Positions 8,492-16,918 of a stretch of 46,139 nucleotides of DNA are shown piece after piece; the stretch's first letter is position 1; every line of letters starts with the position of its first letter. Both the position numbers and the translations under genes were made by a program. The notes below the pieces were generated by a model. The model ran no database searches, was not told where the DNA came from, and saw only the letters and a program-made list of their open reading frames with translations. This DNA is from an uncultured Lachnospiraceae bacterium. GTDB taxonomy: Bacteria > Bacillota > Clostridia > Lachnospirales > Lachnospiraceae. The stretch covers positions 1 through 46,139 of the forward strand of contig CAJUBP010000041.1 of assembly GCA_910584585.1 (NCBI GenBank), written 5' to 3'.

Positions 8492-9433
8492 GTGAGTGAT
8501 ATGTATAATGTATCATCGTCCTCCCATATTCGTTCCAAAGATACATCTGCCAGAATCATGCTTTACGTGGCAATTGCATTGCTGCCGGCCAGCTTGTTCG
8601 GCATCTGGAACTTTGGGTTACAGGCGTTGATATTGATTTTAGTATGTGTTGCAACCTGTGTGGCTTCGGAATGGATTTTCGAGAAGCTGATACATAAAAA
8701 AAGTACCATCAATGATTTCAGCGCAGTGGTAACGGGACTGTTGCTGGCTTTGAACCTGCCCCACACCCTGCCCATCTGGCAGGCGGTTTTGGGCAGCGTA
8801 TTTGCCATTGTCATTGTCAAAATGCTCTTCGGCGGACTGGGGCAGAACTTTATGAACCCGGCCTTGGGCGGCAGATGCTTTCTGCTGGTGTCTTTTGCGG
8901 GGACAATGACCAGCTTTACCTATGACGGCGTAACAGGCGCTACTCCGCTGGCTCTTTTAAAGAACGGCGAGAGTGTGGACACTATGAAAATGCTGTTGGG
9001 TACCACGGCGGGAACCATCGGCGAGACCAGCGTGATTGCCATCTTAATCGGGGCGATTTTCCTGATTCTGATGGGCGTCATTGATTTGACTATTCCCGCA
9101 AGCTATATCCTCTCTTTCGGCGTGTTTGTGCTGCTGTTCGGCGGACATGGCTTTGACGTGACTTATCTTACTGCCCATCTTTGCGGCGGCGGGCTGATGC
9201 TGGGCGCGTTCTTCATGGCCACAGACTATGTGACTTCCCCCATTACCCCTATGGGGAAAGTAGTGTTCGGAATTGTTCTGGGAATCTTAACCGGATTGTT
9301 CCGTCTGTTCGGAGCCAATGCGGAAGGCGTTTCCTTTGCCATCATCTTAGGCAACCTTCTGGTTCCGATTATTGAGAAATTTACCATTCCAAGGGCTTTT
9401 GGCCAGAAAAAGGAGGTAAAACAGCATGAATAA
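8492..9433 (+). CDS. rnfD: Rnf complex subunit RnfD
   Basis: A 313-residue integral membrane subunit of the Rnf complex with about nine hydrophobic segments. In this family a threonine in an S/T-GAT motif carries covalently bound FMN; here the motif is VTGATPLA and the predicted site is Thr151. The subunit is thought to form part of the transmembrane electron path and ion channel with RnfE, RnfA and RnfG. The start is GTG, placed seven bases after GAAAGAGGTG; the first in-frame ATG is codon 4 and is too far from the ribosome site to be preferred. The stop overlaps the rnfG start by eight bases, implying translational coupling. Confidence 0.96.
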   Translation: MSDMYNVSSSSHIRSKDTSARIMLYVAIALLPASLFGIWNFGLQALILILVCVATCVASEWIFEKLIHKKSTINDFSAVVTGLLLALNLPHTLPIWQAVLGSVFAIVIVKMLFGGLGQNFMNPALGGRCFLLVSFAGTMTSFTYDGVTGATPLALLKNGESVDTMKMLLGTTAGTIGETSVIAILIGAIFLILMGVIDLTIPASYILSFGVFVLLFGGHGFDVTYLTAHLCGGGLMLGAFFMATDYVTSPITPMGKVVFGIVLGILTGLFRLFGANAEGVSFAIILGNLLVPIIEKFTIPRAFGQKKEVKQHE

Positions 9434-10037
9434 AAAGATAGTGCATGACGCGTTGATTTTAACCGCCTTTACCTTAGTGCTGGGATTTCTTCTGGGCGTG
9501 GTCTATGATATCACGAAAGAACCCATTGCGGCTGCGGAAAAAGCGGCTTTGGACGAGGCGTATAAAGTGGTGTTCGCGGACGCGGCTTCTTTCGAGGAAG
9601 ATGAGAATTTTGACGCGGCAAAAGCAGCGGAGATTATTGCGGCAAGCGAGTTTTCCAAAGATGAGATTACAGCGGTCAATAAGGCAGTGGACGCTTCCGG
9701 CAATGTGCTGGGATATGTCATCAACGTAACCTCCCATGAGGGAAGCCAGGCGGACATTTCCTTTTCCGTTGGCATCCAGAATGACGGGACGTTAAACGGT
9801 TATTCCATTACAGCTATCAGCGAGACGCCGGGCCTTGGCGTACTGGTGCAGGAAGAGCCCTTCTATTCCCAGTTTGAAGGAAAGTCCGAAGAGACTTATT
9901 CCGTAGTAAAGACAGCTCCGGCGGCTGAGAATGAGATTCAGGCAGTTACCGGCGCGACCATTTCTTCCAGAGCAGTCACCAACGGCGTAAACGCCTGTCT
10001 GGTGTATTTCAGAAGCGCTTTGCAGGGAGGTAACTAA
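9426..10037 (+). CDS. rnfG: Rnf complex subunit RnfG
   Basis: A 203-residue subunit with one N-terminal membrane anchor (about residues 8-28) and an extracytoplasmic FMN_bind domain. The flavinylation motif is VTGATISS, with Thr178 as the predicted site of the phosphoester-linked FMN. The stretch around residues 35-80 is acidic and alanine-rich. It overlaps rnfD by eight bases and is followed after two bases by rnfE. No ApbE-like flavin transferase gene, needed in this family to attach the FMN, is present in this window. Confidence 0.96.
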   Translation: MNKKIVHDALILTAFTLVLGFLLGVVYDITKEPIAAAEKAALDEAYKVVFADAASFEEDENFDAAKAAEIIAASEFSKDEITAVNKAVDASGNVLGYVINVTSHEGSQADISFSVGIQNDGTLNGYSITAISETPGLGVLVQEEPFYSQFEGKSEETYSVVKTAPAAENEIQAVTGATISSRAVTNGVNACLVYFRSALQGGN

Positions 10038-10039
10038 GT

Positions 10040-10729
10040 ATGAATAAATATGCAGAACGTTTATATAACGGTATTATCAAAGAAAATCCTACCTTTGTGC
10101 TGATGCTGGGCATGTGTCCCACCCTGGCGGTAACATCTTCCGCAGTAAACGGAATCGGCATGGGCCTTTCCACTACGGTGGTTCTTGTCATGTCCAACCT
10201 GCTGATTTCCATGTTCCGCAAAGTGATTCCAAACGGCGTGCGTATGCCGGCCTACATCGTGGTGGTGGCGTCTCTTGTTACCATTGTGCAGTTTATTATG
10301 CAGGCGTATACGCCGGCTCTTTCCGCCTCTTTGGGCGTGTACATTCCCCTGATTGTGGTAAACTGTATCATTCTGGGAAGAGCGGAAAGCTATGCTTCCA
10401 AGAATCCCATTGCTCCCTCGATTTTTGACGGTCTGGGTATGGGGTTTGGTTTTACCATTGGCCTGACCTGCATCGGATTAATCCGCCAGATTTTAGGCGC
10501 AAGCCTTGGCATTACGGTATTTATTATGGCGCCCGGCGCATTCCTGGTACTGGCGTTTTTGGTTGCCGGCATGAATGTCATCCGGGAAAAAATGGAAAAG
10601 AAGGGCAAACCTCTGGCGGCTCCTTCCGGATGCCTGACCGGAGACTGCGCAAGCTGTTCCCAGTCGGCAATGTGCACCGGCAAATTGCCGGGAACACAGA
10701 CAAAGTCAGCAGAACAGGAGGCGAAATAA
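10040..10729 (+). CDS. rnfE: Rnf complex subunit RnfE
   Basis: A 229-residue integral membrane subunit, paralogous to RnfA, with about six membrane spans. Published Rnf and NQR structures place a [2Fe-2S] cluster between RnfA and RnfE, held by Cys pairs in the half-helix motifs; the matching positions here are Cys26 (GMCPTLAV) and the Cys of VNCIILGRAE. The C-terminal tail after the last span holds three more cysteines (GDCASCSQSAMCTG). They lie outside the conserved membrane core and are absent from RnfA in this window. GGAGG lies eight bases before the ATG, inside the end of rnfG. Confidence 0.96.
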   Translation: MNKYAERLYNGIIKENPTFVLMLGMCPTLAVTSSAVNGIGMGLSTTVVLVMSNLLISMFRKVIPNGVRMPAYIVVVASLVTIVQFIMQAYTPALSASLGVYIPLIVVNCIILGRAESYASKNPIAPSIFDGLGMGFGFTIGLTCIGLIRQILGASLGITVFIMAPGAFLVLAFLVAGMNVIREKMEKKGKPLAAPSGCLTGDCASCSQSAMCTGKLPGTQTKSAEQEAK

Positions 10730-10732
10730 TAA

Positions 10733-11308
10733 ATGAAAGAATTATTGATTATAGCAATCGGCTCTGCCATTGTGAATAATGTGGTATTAAGCCAGTTCTT
10801 GGGCATCTGCCCCTTTTTGGGAGTGTCTAAGAAAACAGAAACGGCAGCCGGAATGGGCGGCGCGGTTATTTTCGTTATCACCCTGGCTTCCTTTGTCACC
10901 GGTTTGATTTATAAGTTTATTTTGACGCCCTGCCATGTGGAATATTTGCAGACCATTGTGTTTATTCTTGTCATTGCGTCCCTGGTGCAGTTCGTGGAAA
11001 TGTTTTTGAAAAAGAATATGCCCCCATTGTATGAATCTCTGGGCGTGTTCCTTCCTCTGATTACGACAAACTGCGCAGTGCTGGGCGTTGCCCTGAACAA
11101 TGTAAGCAAGGGCTATGATTTGCTGCAGGGCGTGGTAAACGGCCTTGCCACCTCTGTCGGATTCTTCATTGCCATTGTGATTATGGCGGGGATCCGTGAG
11201 AAAATCGAATATAATGATATTCCCAAGCGTTTTCAGGGAACGGCGATTGTGTTGATTACAGCCAGCCTGATGTCAATTGCCTTTATGGGATTCTCAGGAA
11301 TGATTTAG
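10733..11308 (+). CDS. rnfA: Rnf complex subunit RnfA
   Basis: A 191-residue integral membrane subunit with six predicted spans. Cys26 (GICPFLGVSK) and the Cys of TNCAVLGVAL are the expected half-ligands of the [2Fe-2S] cluster shared with RnfE. Length and motif spacing are standard for RnfA. The ribosome site ACAGGAGGCG is at the end of rnfE, and the genes are three bases apart. Confidence 0.97.
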   Translation: MKELLIIAIGSAIVNNVVLSQFLGICPFLGVSKKTETAAGMGGAVIFVITLASFVTGLIYKFILTPCHVEYLQTIVFILVIASLVQFVEMFLKKNMPPLYESLGVFLPLITTNCAVLGVALNNVSKGYDLLQGVVNGLATSVGFFIAIVIMAGIREKIEYNDIPKRFQGTAIVLITASLMSIAFMGFSGMI

Positions 11309-11320
11309 GAGGGAAAGAGA

Positions 11321-12121
11321 ATGAATGTAACAGCAATTATCATTGCCGCCCTGGTAGTGGGCGGAACTGGTATTTTCCTTGGCTTTTTCCTCGGAATCTT
11401 CGGGGAGAAATTCAAAGTGGAAGTAGATGAGAGAGAAGAGGCAATCCTGGGCGTCCTTCCGGGAAACAACTGCGGCGGCTGCGGCTATGCAGGGTGTTCC
11501 GGCCTTGCGGCAGCCATTGCGAAAGGGGAAGCTCCCGTGGGCCAGTGCCCGGTGGGCGGCGATCCGGTGGCGGCTCAGATCGGTGAGATTATGGGCGTTT
11601 CCGCGGAAGGCGGCGTGAAGATGGTTGCTTTTGTAAAATGCGCCGGAGACTGCGAAAAGGCAAAACAGGACTATACCTACACTGGTGTGGAAGACTGCGC
11701 GGCCATGGCTTTTATTCCCGGCGGCGGTCCGAAATCCTGCAGCTACGGATGCCTTGGCTACGGAAGCTGCGTGAAGGCATGTCCTTTTGACGCCGTGCAT
11801 ATTGTCAACGGCATTGCGCTGGTGGATAAAGACGCCTGCAAGGCCTGCGGAAAATGCGTGGCAGCCTGCCCCAAGAACCTGATTGAACTGGTGCCTTATG
11901 ACGCGAAGAATAAGGTGCAGTGCAGCTCTAAGGACAAGGGCAAGGATGTAATGGCGGCCTGCTCCGTAGGATGCATCGGCTGCAAGCTCTGTGAAAAGAA
12001 CTGTCCGGAAGGCGCAGTCACCGTAACAGATAACATTGCTCATATAGATTATGAGAAATGTACGGGCTGCGGAACCTGCGCAGAGAAATGTCCGAAGAAG
12101 ATTATCAGCAAGGCAGGATGA
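11321..12121 (+). CDS. rnfB: Rnf complex subunit RnfB
   Basis: A 266-residue ferredoxin-accepting subunit. An N-terminal membrane helix (about residues 5-28) is followed by the Fe4S domain with Cys51/54/59/76 (NCGGCGYAGC) and then a run of ferredoxin-type motifs, including CKACGKCVAACP, CIGCKLCEKNCP and CTGCGTCAEKCP. Several 4Fe-4S clusters are therefore expected, as in clostridial RnfB, more than the shorter proteobacterial form. It is the last gene of the operon, preceded by AGGAGGGAAAGAG and followed by a strong terminator 35 bases downstream. Confidence 0.97.
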   Translation: MNVTAIIIAALVVGGTGIFLGFFLGIFGEKFKVEVDEREEAILGVLPGNNCGGCGYAGCSGLAAAIAKGEAPVGQCPVGGDPVAAQIGEIMGVSAEGGVKMVAFVKCAGDCEKAKQDYTYTGVEDCAAMAFIPGGGPKSCSYGCLGYGSCVKACPFDAVHIVNGIALVDKDACKACGKCVAACPKNLIELVPYDAKNKVQCSSKDKGKDVMAACSVGCIGCKLCEKNCPEGAVTVTDNIAHIDYEKCTGCGTCAEKCPKKIISKAG

Positions 12122-12155
12122 ACGGCAAAGGACGTCCTGTAATCAGATAGGTGAG

Positions 12156-12200
12156 AACCGCTTTTTCCCTGCGGAATATGCAGGGGGAAAGCGGTTTTAT
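12156..12200 (+). terminator. Terminator of the rnf operon
   Basis: A 17-bp stem (12156-12172 with 12180-12196, two G-U pairs) around a seven-base loop, followed by TTTTAT. It lies just behind rnfB and ends the operon. Confidence 0.88.
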
Positions 12201-12296
12201 GGATTCAGGGGATAAATGTTTTTTATCTTTTCGGCAGGGATTCAGCGATGAGGGCGTTTCTTAGAGCGTGTTTGAAGGATGCCTTTTGACGGTGTC

Positions 12297-12325
12297 TTGT
12301 AAAGCAAATGAGAGTGGTATATAAT
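12297..12325 (+). promoter_or_regulatory. Promoter of the toxin-antitoxin pair
   Basis: TTGTAA (12297-12302), a 17-base spacer and TATAAT (12320-12325), 27 bases before the antitoxin ATG. The ribosome site AAAGGAAGTG follows. Confidence 0.7.
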
Positions 12326-12351
12326 AAAAGAAAAATAAAGGAAGTGATAAT

Positions 12352-12603
12352 ATGCAGTCTGCTGCAGTTAAATTAAATGCTTTATTGGAGAATTTGGCAG
12401 AAGAAGATTATGATAAGGCTGTTTCTTACATTGAATTTCTAATTGAAAAGCGAAAGAAGCAGGCAGAAAACCTGAAACGGACAGAAGATAGAACAGATGT
12501 TGAATCTATTGTAGCATCTTTGATAGGCGTTATTCCAGATACAGGAAAAACGTTGGAAGAGTATAGAGGTGAAAGGCTGAAGAGGTATGAAAATTCTTAT
12601 TGA
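12352..12603 (+). CDS. Probable VapB-like antitoxin
   Basis: An 83-residue, charged, mainly helical protein encoded directly before a PIN-domain gene with a 17-base overlap, the usual antitoxin-first layout. The N-terminal half (residues 1-40) carries a helical EEDYDKAVSYIEFLIEKRK segment like small proteins that pair with PIN toxins. The C-terminal part (SLIGVIPDTGKTLEEYRGER) would be the toxin-binding tail; short patterns of this kind recur in antitoxins of PIN pairs. A DNA-binding fold is not evident, so autoregulation is an inference from the family. Its own promoter and ribosome site are good. Confidence 0.75.
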   Translation: MQSAAVKLNALLENLAEEDYDKAVSYIEFLIEKRKKQAENLKRTEDRTDVESIVASLIGVIPDTGKTLEEYRGERLKRYENSY

Positions 12604-13009
12604 TACAAATATCATTCTTGATGTGTTGTTAAAAAGGGAACCCTTTTACTGTGATGCTGTTAAAGTGTTGAATTTGTCAGAGAAAAAAGGGATTAATTTG
12701 TTTGTATCTGCATCTGCAATTACGGATATTTATTATATTGCCAATCAGGCTTTAAGGAATAGAATAGAAATAAAAAGTTTGTTGTTAAAATTGTTAAAGA
12801 TTGTTTCTGTCGCTTCTGTTTCGGAAAATATGATTAAAAATGCATTGGAGTTGCCTTGGAAAGATTTTGAAGATTCTGTACAATATTCGGTTGCTTTATT
12901 ACAGGAAATGGATGGGATAGTTACGCGTAATCCAAAAGATTACAAAGAAGCCGTACTTAGTATATGGAAACCGGAGGAGTTGTTGCAAATTACATACCAG
13001 ATTTTTTAA
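12587..13009 (+). CDS. PIN-domain toxin (VapC-like ribonuclease)
   Basis: A 140-residue PIN-domain protein. VapC-type toxins cleave RNA (tRNA or rRNA) using a cluster of acidic residues holding Mg2+. Seen here: Asp6 in the starting strand (ILIDTNIILD), the central DFEDSVQ motif with Asp93 and Asp96, and Asp109 before IVTRNPKDY, which matches the late conserved part of PIN domains. The length is normal. The start lies inside the antitoxin gene, so translation is coupled. Target RNA is unknown. Confidence 0.85.
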   Translation: MKILIDTNIILDVLLKREPFYCDAVKVLNLSEKKGINLFVSASAITDIYYIANQALRNRIEIKSLLLKLLKIVSVASVSENMIKNALELPWKDFEDSVQYSVALLQEMDGIVTRNPKDYKEAVLSIWKPEELLQITYQIF

Positions 13010-13154
13010 AAATTTCTTAGACAAACCCCTGGGATTGATAAAAACCAAAAGGGATTTTTCCATTGAGTATTCTTTTATTTTTCGCTATAATAAACTTATA
13101 GAATATAACAGTGTTAAAACGTGTTTGAAATTTCAGGGAGAAGGAGAGAAGACT

Positions 13155-16100
13155 ATGCCGGAAATGAGTAAAGCTGTGATCCCTCCCCATATGGGAGACA
13201 AAGCGCCCAGCGAGAAAATCATCAAGCTTGGAAAGAAAATCACAGATGTGGCGAAACACAAAATCAAAGGCGTGACAGTGGCCGATCCGGAGTATTGGGG
13301 ACTGGCGGAAATTGTAACAGAGGAAATGGCAGACATCGCGCTGACCATGAAGGTGCGCCGCCATTACAGAATCGAAGAACTCTGGGAAATGAACCAGGTA
13401 CAGGAGGATGAAAAAGAGCACTTCCAGAAAGTGCTGGATGAAATGAGCTACATCGGCCTTTTGGAATATGATTACGGCAACAATTACGACCATTACGGTT
13501 CTGTTCCCGGGCCGAAGCACCGCAGATACTGCCTGCCCATGTTTGTGCCGGGTTCTGCGGAATTGTTTAATATGGAAGAGGGGCCGGAGGGAAATAAACG
13601 TCTGCGGGAACATCCTGCGCTGGCTAGTTTTTTTGAGCGGATGACGTTTATTCCTCTGGATGGAATCACCCATATGGTTCCGCCGGGAGGGGCAGGCATC
13701 GGTATGCACGTAATTCCGGTGGAAAAGGCTATTTCCATGGAGAACGGAACCATTGATTTAGAGCATATTTCTTATTGGCTGAAAAAATATGAGGGCCATA
13801 TCGGCGTAGGGCAGTGTTCCTGCCGGGCCAGCCGTCAGGTATTGGGAGAAGGCTGCGGCGATGATGAGATGAACTGGTGCGTCGGCGTCGGGGATTTTGC
13901 GGATTACTGCCGGGAAACGGGGAAGGGCCATGACATTACATACGAAGAGGCCATGGAGATTTTCCGGAAAGCGGAGGACAACGGATTCGTCCATCAGATT
14001 ACCAACATAGACGGAGAAAATAAGATTTTCGGTATCTGCAACTGCAACGTGAATATCTGCAATGCCCTGAGAACTTCCCAGTTGTTTAATACTCCCAATA
14101 TGAGCCGCAGCGCCTTTACCGCCAAAGTGGAAAAAGAAAAATGCGTGGCCTGCGGAAAATGCGTGGAGTACTGTCCGGCAGGCGCAGTGAAGCTGGGGCA
14201 GAAATTATGTAAAAAAGACGGCAGAGAAGTGCAGTACCCCAAACATGAACTGCCGGATGGGCTGGTATGGGGCAAAGAGAAATACGATGAAGATTACAGG
14301 GACAATAACAGGATTAATTGCTATGAAACAGGCACCGCTCCCTGCAAAGCCGCCTGTCCGGCCCATATTGCGGTACAGGGCTATATCCGCAAGGCCAAAG
14401 AGGGCAAGTACCGGGAGGCCCTGGCACTGATTAAACAGGACAATCCATTCCCGGCTGTCTGCGGACGCGTCTGCAACCGCCGCTGCGAGATTGCCTGCAC
14501 CCGGGGAACCATTGATGAGGCAGTGGCCATTGACGATATCAAGAAATTTATTGCGGAACAGGATTTGCGTAAGGAAACCAGATACATTCCTCCCGTTGTG
14601 ATTGCCTCCAGCCGCCTGACTCAGTGGGAACAGAAGATCGCTGTTATCGGCGCAGGCCCGGCAGGTCTGTCCTGCGCTTATTATCTGGCCACAAAGGGCT
14701 ATAAGCCCACCGTATTTGAGAAGCACGCCCTTCCAGGCGGAATGATGACCTATGGAATTCCGTCTTACAAGCTGGAAAAAGACGTTATCGAGGCGGAAAT
14801 CGATGTGCTGCGGGATTTGGGCGTTGAGATAAAGTGCGGCGTGGAAGTGGGCAGAGATATTACCATACAGGAACTTCGGGAAGAGGGATATCAGGCCTTT
14901 TATATCGCCATCGGATGCCAGGGAGGCAAAATCCCGCCCATCCCCGGAAATGATGCGAAAGGCATTGACATTGCAGTGAATTTCCTCCATGAGGCCGCTG
15001 AAAATCAGGATCAGAGCATAGCGGGAAAAGTTGTGGTAATCGGCGGCGGAAACGTAGCCGTGGACTGCGCCAGAACAGCTTCCCGGTTCGGGGCAGAAGA
15101 GACAGCCATGTTCTGTCTGGAATCCAGAGACGATATGCCGGCTTCAGCGGAAGAGATTCGGGAGACATTGGAGGAAGGCATTGCCGTTCACAACAGTTGG
15201 GGACCGAAGGAAATCGTCAAGGATGAAGAGGGAAAAGTAACCTCAGTGGTATTCCAAAAATGCACTTCAGTATTTGATGACGAAGGGAAATTCAATCCTC
15301 AGTATGACGAAGAGGATTTGATAACTGTGGAATGCAGCCGGCTGATTTTTGCAGTGGGCCAGTCCGTGGAATGGGGAAATTTATTAAAAGGAACCAAAGT
15401 GGAATTTTGCCGCGGCAATTATCCGGCGGCGGACCCTTTGACCTATCAGACGGCAGAGCCGGATATTTTCGTGGGCGGAGATGTGTATACCGGGCCGAAA
15501 TTCGTGATTGACGCAATAGAAGCCGGCAAAAACGCAGCCGTTTCCCTGCACCGCTATGTGCACCCCGGCGCCAGCATGACCATTGGACGCAACCGGCGGC
15601 AGTTCCTGGAACTGGATAAAGAGAACATCAAAGTAGATGGGTATGACACCATCGGCCGCCAGGAAGCAGGCATGGATGAGACAATGGATCCCAAACATTC
15701 TTTCCGGGACGCCCATAAGACGCTGACAGAAGAACAGGTGCATCTGGAAGCCGGCCGGTGCTTAAGCTGCGGCGCTTCCATAGTAGATGAAAATAAGTGC
15801 ATTGGCTGCGGCATCTGCACAACCAAGTGCGAATTCGACGCCATCCATCTGCACCGGGATCATCCGGAGTGCTCCAAAATGGTGCCGTCTGAGGATAAAT
15901 TTAAGGAGATTGGCGCGTATATGGCAGGAAAAGCCGCCAAAACCGCTTTTTCCAAAACGCCGGCTGTCACAAAGAAGGTGGCCGAAACCATGAAAAAAAC
16001 GGGAAACGCTGCCAGGAAAGCAGCGGGAACTATAGGAAAAACAGAAAACGCTGCCAAGAAAGCAGCAGGAACTGCCAGAAAAACAAGAAATACTGCTCGA

Positions 16101-16202
16101 AAAGCAGCAGGAACTGCCAGAAAAACAAGAAATACTGAACGAAAAGCAGCAGGAACCGCCAGAAAAACAGGAAATACTGCTCGAAAAGCAGCGGAACCAT
16201 AA
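13155..16202 (+). CDS. Multi-cluster Fe-S/FAD oxidoreductase with basic repeat tail
   Basis: A 1015-residue cytoplasmic redox protein. The start at 13155 is chosen because GGGAGAAGGAGAG precedes it; the frame is open 40 codons further upstream without a ribosome site. Order of parts: a helical N-terminal region (1-230); a Cys-rich segment (QCSCRAS, then CNCNVNIC); a ferredoxin motif at Cys330/333/336/340; a GltD-type Fer4_20 domain (TGTAPCKAACPAH, then CGRVCNRRCEIACTRG); an FAD site GAGPAG at 499-504; an NAD(P) site GGGNVA near 630; and a last ferredoxin motif at Cys882/885/888/892. It is thus related to the glutamate synthase small subunit and NfnB-type NAD(P)H:acceptor flavoproteins, but carries more clusters. 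No large GltB-like partner is nearby, so glutamate synthesis is unlikely; ferredoxin or NAD(P)H electron transfer is inferred. Residues 945-1014 are five 14-residue Lys/Arg/Ala repeats. hypA follows at 117 bases. Confidence 0.9.
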   Translation: MPEMSKAVIPPHMGDKAPSEKIIKLGKKITDVAKHKIKGVTVADPEYWGLAEIVTEEMADIALTMKVRRHYRIEELWEMNQVQEDEKEHFQKVLDEMSYIGLLEYDYGNNYDHYGSVPGPKHRRYCLPMFVPGSAELFNMEEGPEGNKRLREHPALASFFERMTFIPLDGITHMVPPGGAGIGMHVIPVEKAISMENGTIDLEHISYWLKKYEGHIGVGQCSCRASRQVLGEGCGDDEMNWCVGVGDFADYCRETGKGHDITYEEAMEIFRKAEDNGFVHQITNIDGENKIFGICNCNVNICNALRTSQLFNTPNMSRSAFTAKVEKEKCVACGKCVEYCPAGAVKLGQKLCKKDGREVQYPKHELPDGLVWGKEKYDEDYRDNNRINCYETGTAPCKAACPAHIAVQGYIRKAKEGKYREALALIKQDNPFPAVCGRVCNRRCEIACTRGTIDEAVAIDDIKKFIAEQDLRKETRYIPPVVIASSRLTQWEQKIAVIGAGPAGLSCAYYLATKGYKPTVFEKHALPGGMMTYGIPSYKLEKDVIEAEIDVLRDLGVEIKCGVEVGRDITIQELREEGYQAFYIAIGCQGGKIPPIPGNDAKGIDIAVNFLHEAAENQDQSIAGKVVVIGGGNVAVDCARTASRFGAEETAMFCLESRDDMPASAEEIRETLEEGIAVHNSWGPKEIVKDEEGKVTSVVFQKCTSVFDDEGKFNPQYDEEDLITVECSRLIFAVGQSVEWGNLLKGTKVEFCRGNYPAADPLTYQTAEPDIFVGGDVYTGPKFVIDAIEAGKNAAVSLHRYVHPGASMTIGRNRRQFLELDKENIKVDGYDTIGRQEAGMDETMDPKHSFRDAHKTLTEEQVHLEAGRCLSCGASIVDENKCIGCGICTTKCEFDAIHLHRDHPECSKMVPSEDKFKEIGAYMAGKAAKTAFSKTPAVTKKVAETMKKTGNAARKAAGTIGKTENAAKKAAGTARKTRNTARKAAGTARKTRNTERKAAGTARKTGNTARKAAEP
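15987..16196 (+). repeat. Five tandem 42-bp units encoding a histone-H1-like tail
   Basis: Units start at 15987, 16029, 16071, 16113 and 16155, each 42 bp and in frame. They encode 14-residue repeats such as TARKTRNTARKAAG. Units 3-5 are nearly identical in DNA, while units 1-2 have drifted, which suggests recent expansion by slippage or unequal exchange at the 3' end of the flavoprotein gene. Confidence 0.93.
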
Positions 16203-16318
16203 GAAAAGAGGCAGGCTCTGGCAGAAAGACAGGAGAGCCTTCCGTGAAAACAGCGGCTTCTCCAAAAAGCAATAGGCTCAGAGAAAAGCCAGTAAAATCC
16301 AATCCAGGAGGAGAAGAC

Positions 16319-16663
16319 ATGCATGAATTGGGAATTGTCTTTCATATTGTAAAGACCGTAGAACAGATAGCCGAAGAAAACCAGGCCTCCAAAGTAGGCA
16401 AGGTAGTGCTTCAGATTGGTGAGGTTTCCACTGTGATTCCCTCCTATCTGGAGGACTGCTGGAACTGGAAATGTTCCAAAAGCCCGCGGATGGAAGGCTG
16501 CAGGCTGGAAATTGAGACAATTCCCGCTGTCACTTTCTGTGAGGACTGCAAAGAAACTTATGGAACCGTAGCCCACGGGAAGATTTGCCCTCGCTGCGGC
16601 AGCGGGCATACCTATCTTTTGCAGGGCAATGAGCATGAGATCAAGGAAATTGAGGTAATCTGA
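16319..16663 (+). CDS. hypA: Hydrogenase nickel incorporation protein HypA
   Basis: A 114-residue nickel metallochaperone that delivers Ni2+ to [NiFe]-hydrogenase precursors, usually with HypB. The N-terminus MHEL carries His2, the Ni2+ ligand with the amino terminus, and the structural zinc site is Cys74/77 plus Cys90/93 (FCEDC, ICPRCG). The start at 16319 is preferred over upstream in-frame codons because it gives the conserved MHEL and follows CAGGAGGAG. No hydrogenase structural gene or other hyp gene is in this window; its neighbour is the large Fe-S flavoprotein, with which it may be co-transcribed. A terminator lies 100 bases downstream. Confidence 0.92.
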   Translation: MHELGIVFHIVKTVEQIAEENQASKVGKVVLQIGEVSTVIPSYLEDCWNWKCSKSPRMEGCRLEIETIPAVTFCEDCKETYGTVAHGKICPRCGSGHTYLLQGNEHEIKEIEVI

Positions 16664-16763
16664 AAAGCTTTTTGTATATTGCCGGCGTCGATCATACAGA
16701 GATTGATGAAGTTAAGGAATCGTTCCCCGTAAGGAACTGTGCAGAAATAAATTTAGAAAAAGT

Positions 16764-16810
16764 ATCAGCCATATCACACAATTCTCAGTGATATGGCTGA
16801 TGTCTTTTTT
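16764..16810 (+). terminator. Terminator after hypA
   Basis: Perfect 14-bp stem (16764-16777 with 16788-16801), ten-base loop, then GTCTTTTTT. It ends the 13155-16663 transcription unit. Confidence 0.9.
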
Positions 16811-16821
16811 CAGATTCTATA

Positions 16822-16850
16822 TTGTAACAAACAGATATTTGTGATAGACT
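16822..16850 (+). promoter_or_regulatory. Candidate promoter of the MATE gene
   Basis: TTGTAA (16822-16827), a 17-base spacer and TAGACT (16845-16850), lying between the hypA terminator and the MATE gene. The -10 box matches consensus at only four positions. Confidence 0.35.
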
Positions 16851-16918
16851 AACATTCATACTGCGATGACTGGCGTCTGCGCCGGCTTTATCATTTTAAA
16901 ATCAGGAAGGGTACAGAC

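Noticed and set aside
11294..12043. Minus-strand 249-codon frame
   Set aside because: Antisense shadow of rnfB, with no family resemblance.
13035..13154. N-terminal extension of the Fe-S flavoprotein from 13035
   Set aside because: It has no ribosome site and an AT-rich, promoter-like composition; the start at 13155 has a strong ribosome site.
15860..16636. Minus-strand frame of 258 codons rich in Phe and Ser repeats
   Set aside because: The repeat composition is the mirror of the Lys/Ala tail and hypA on the plus strand.
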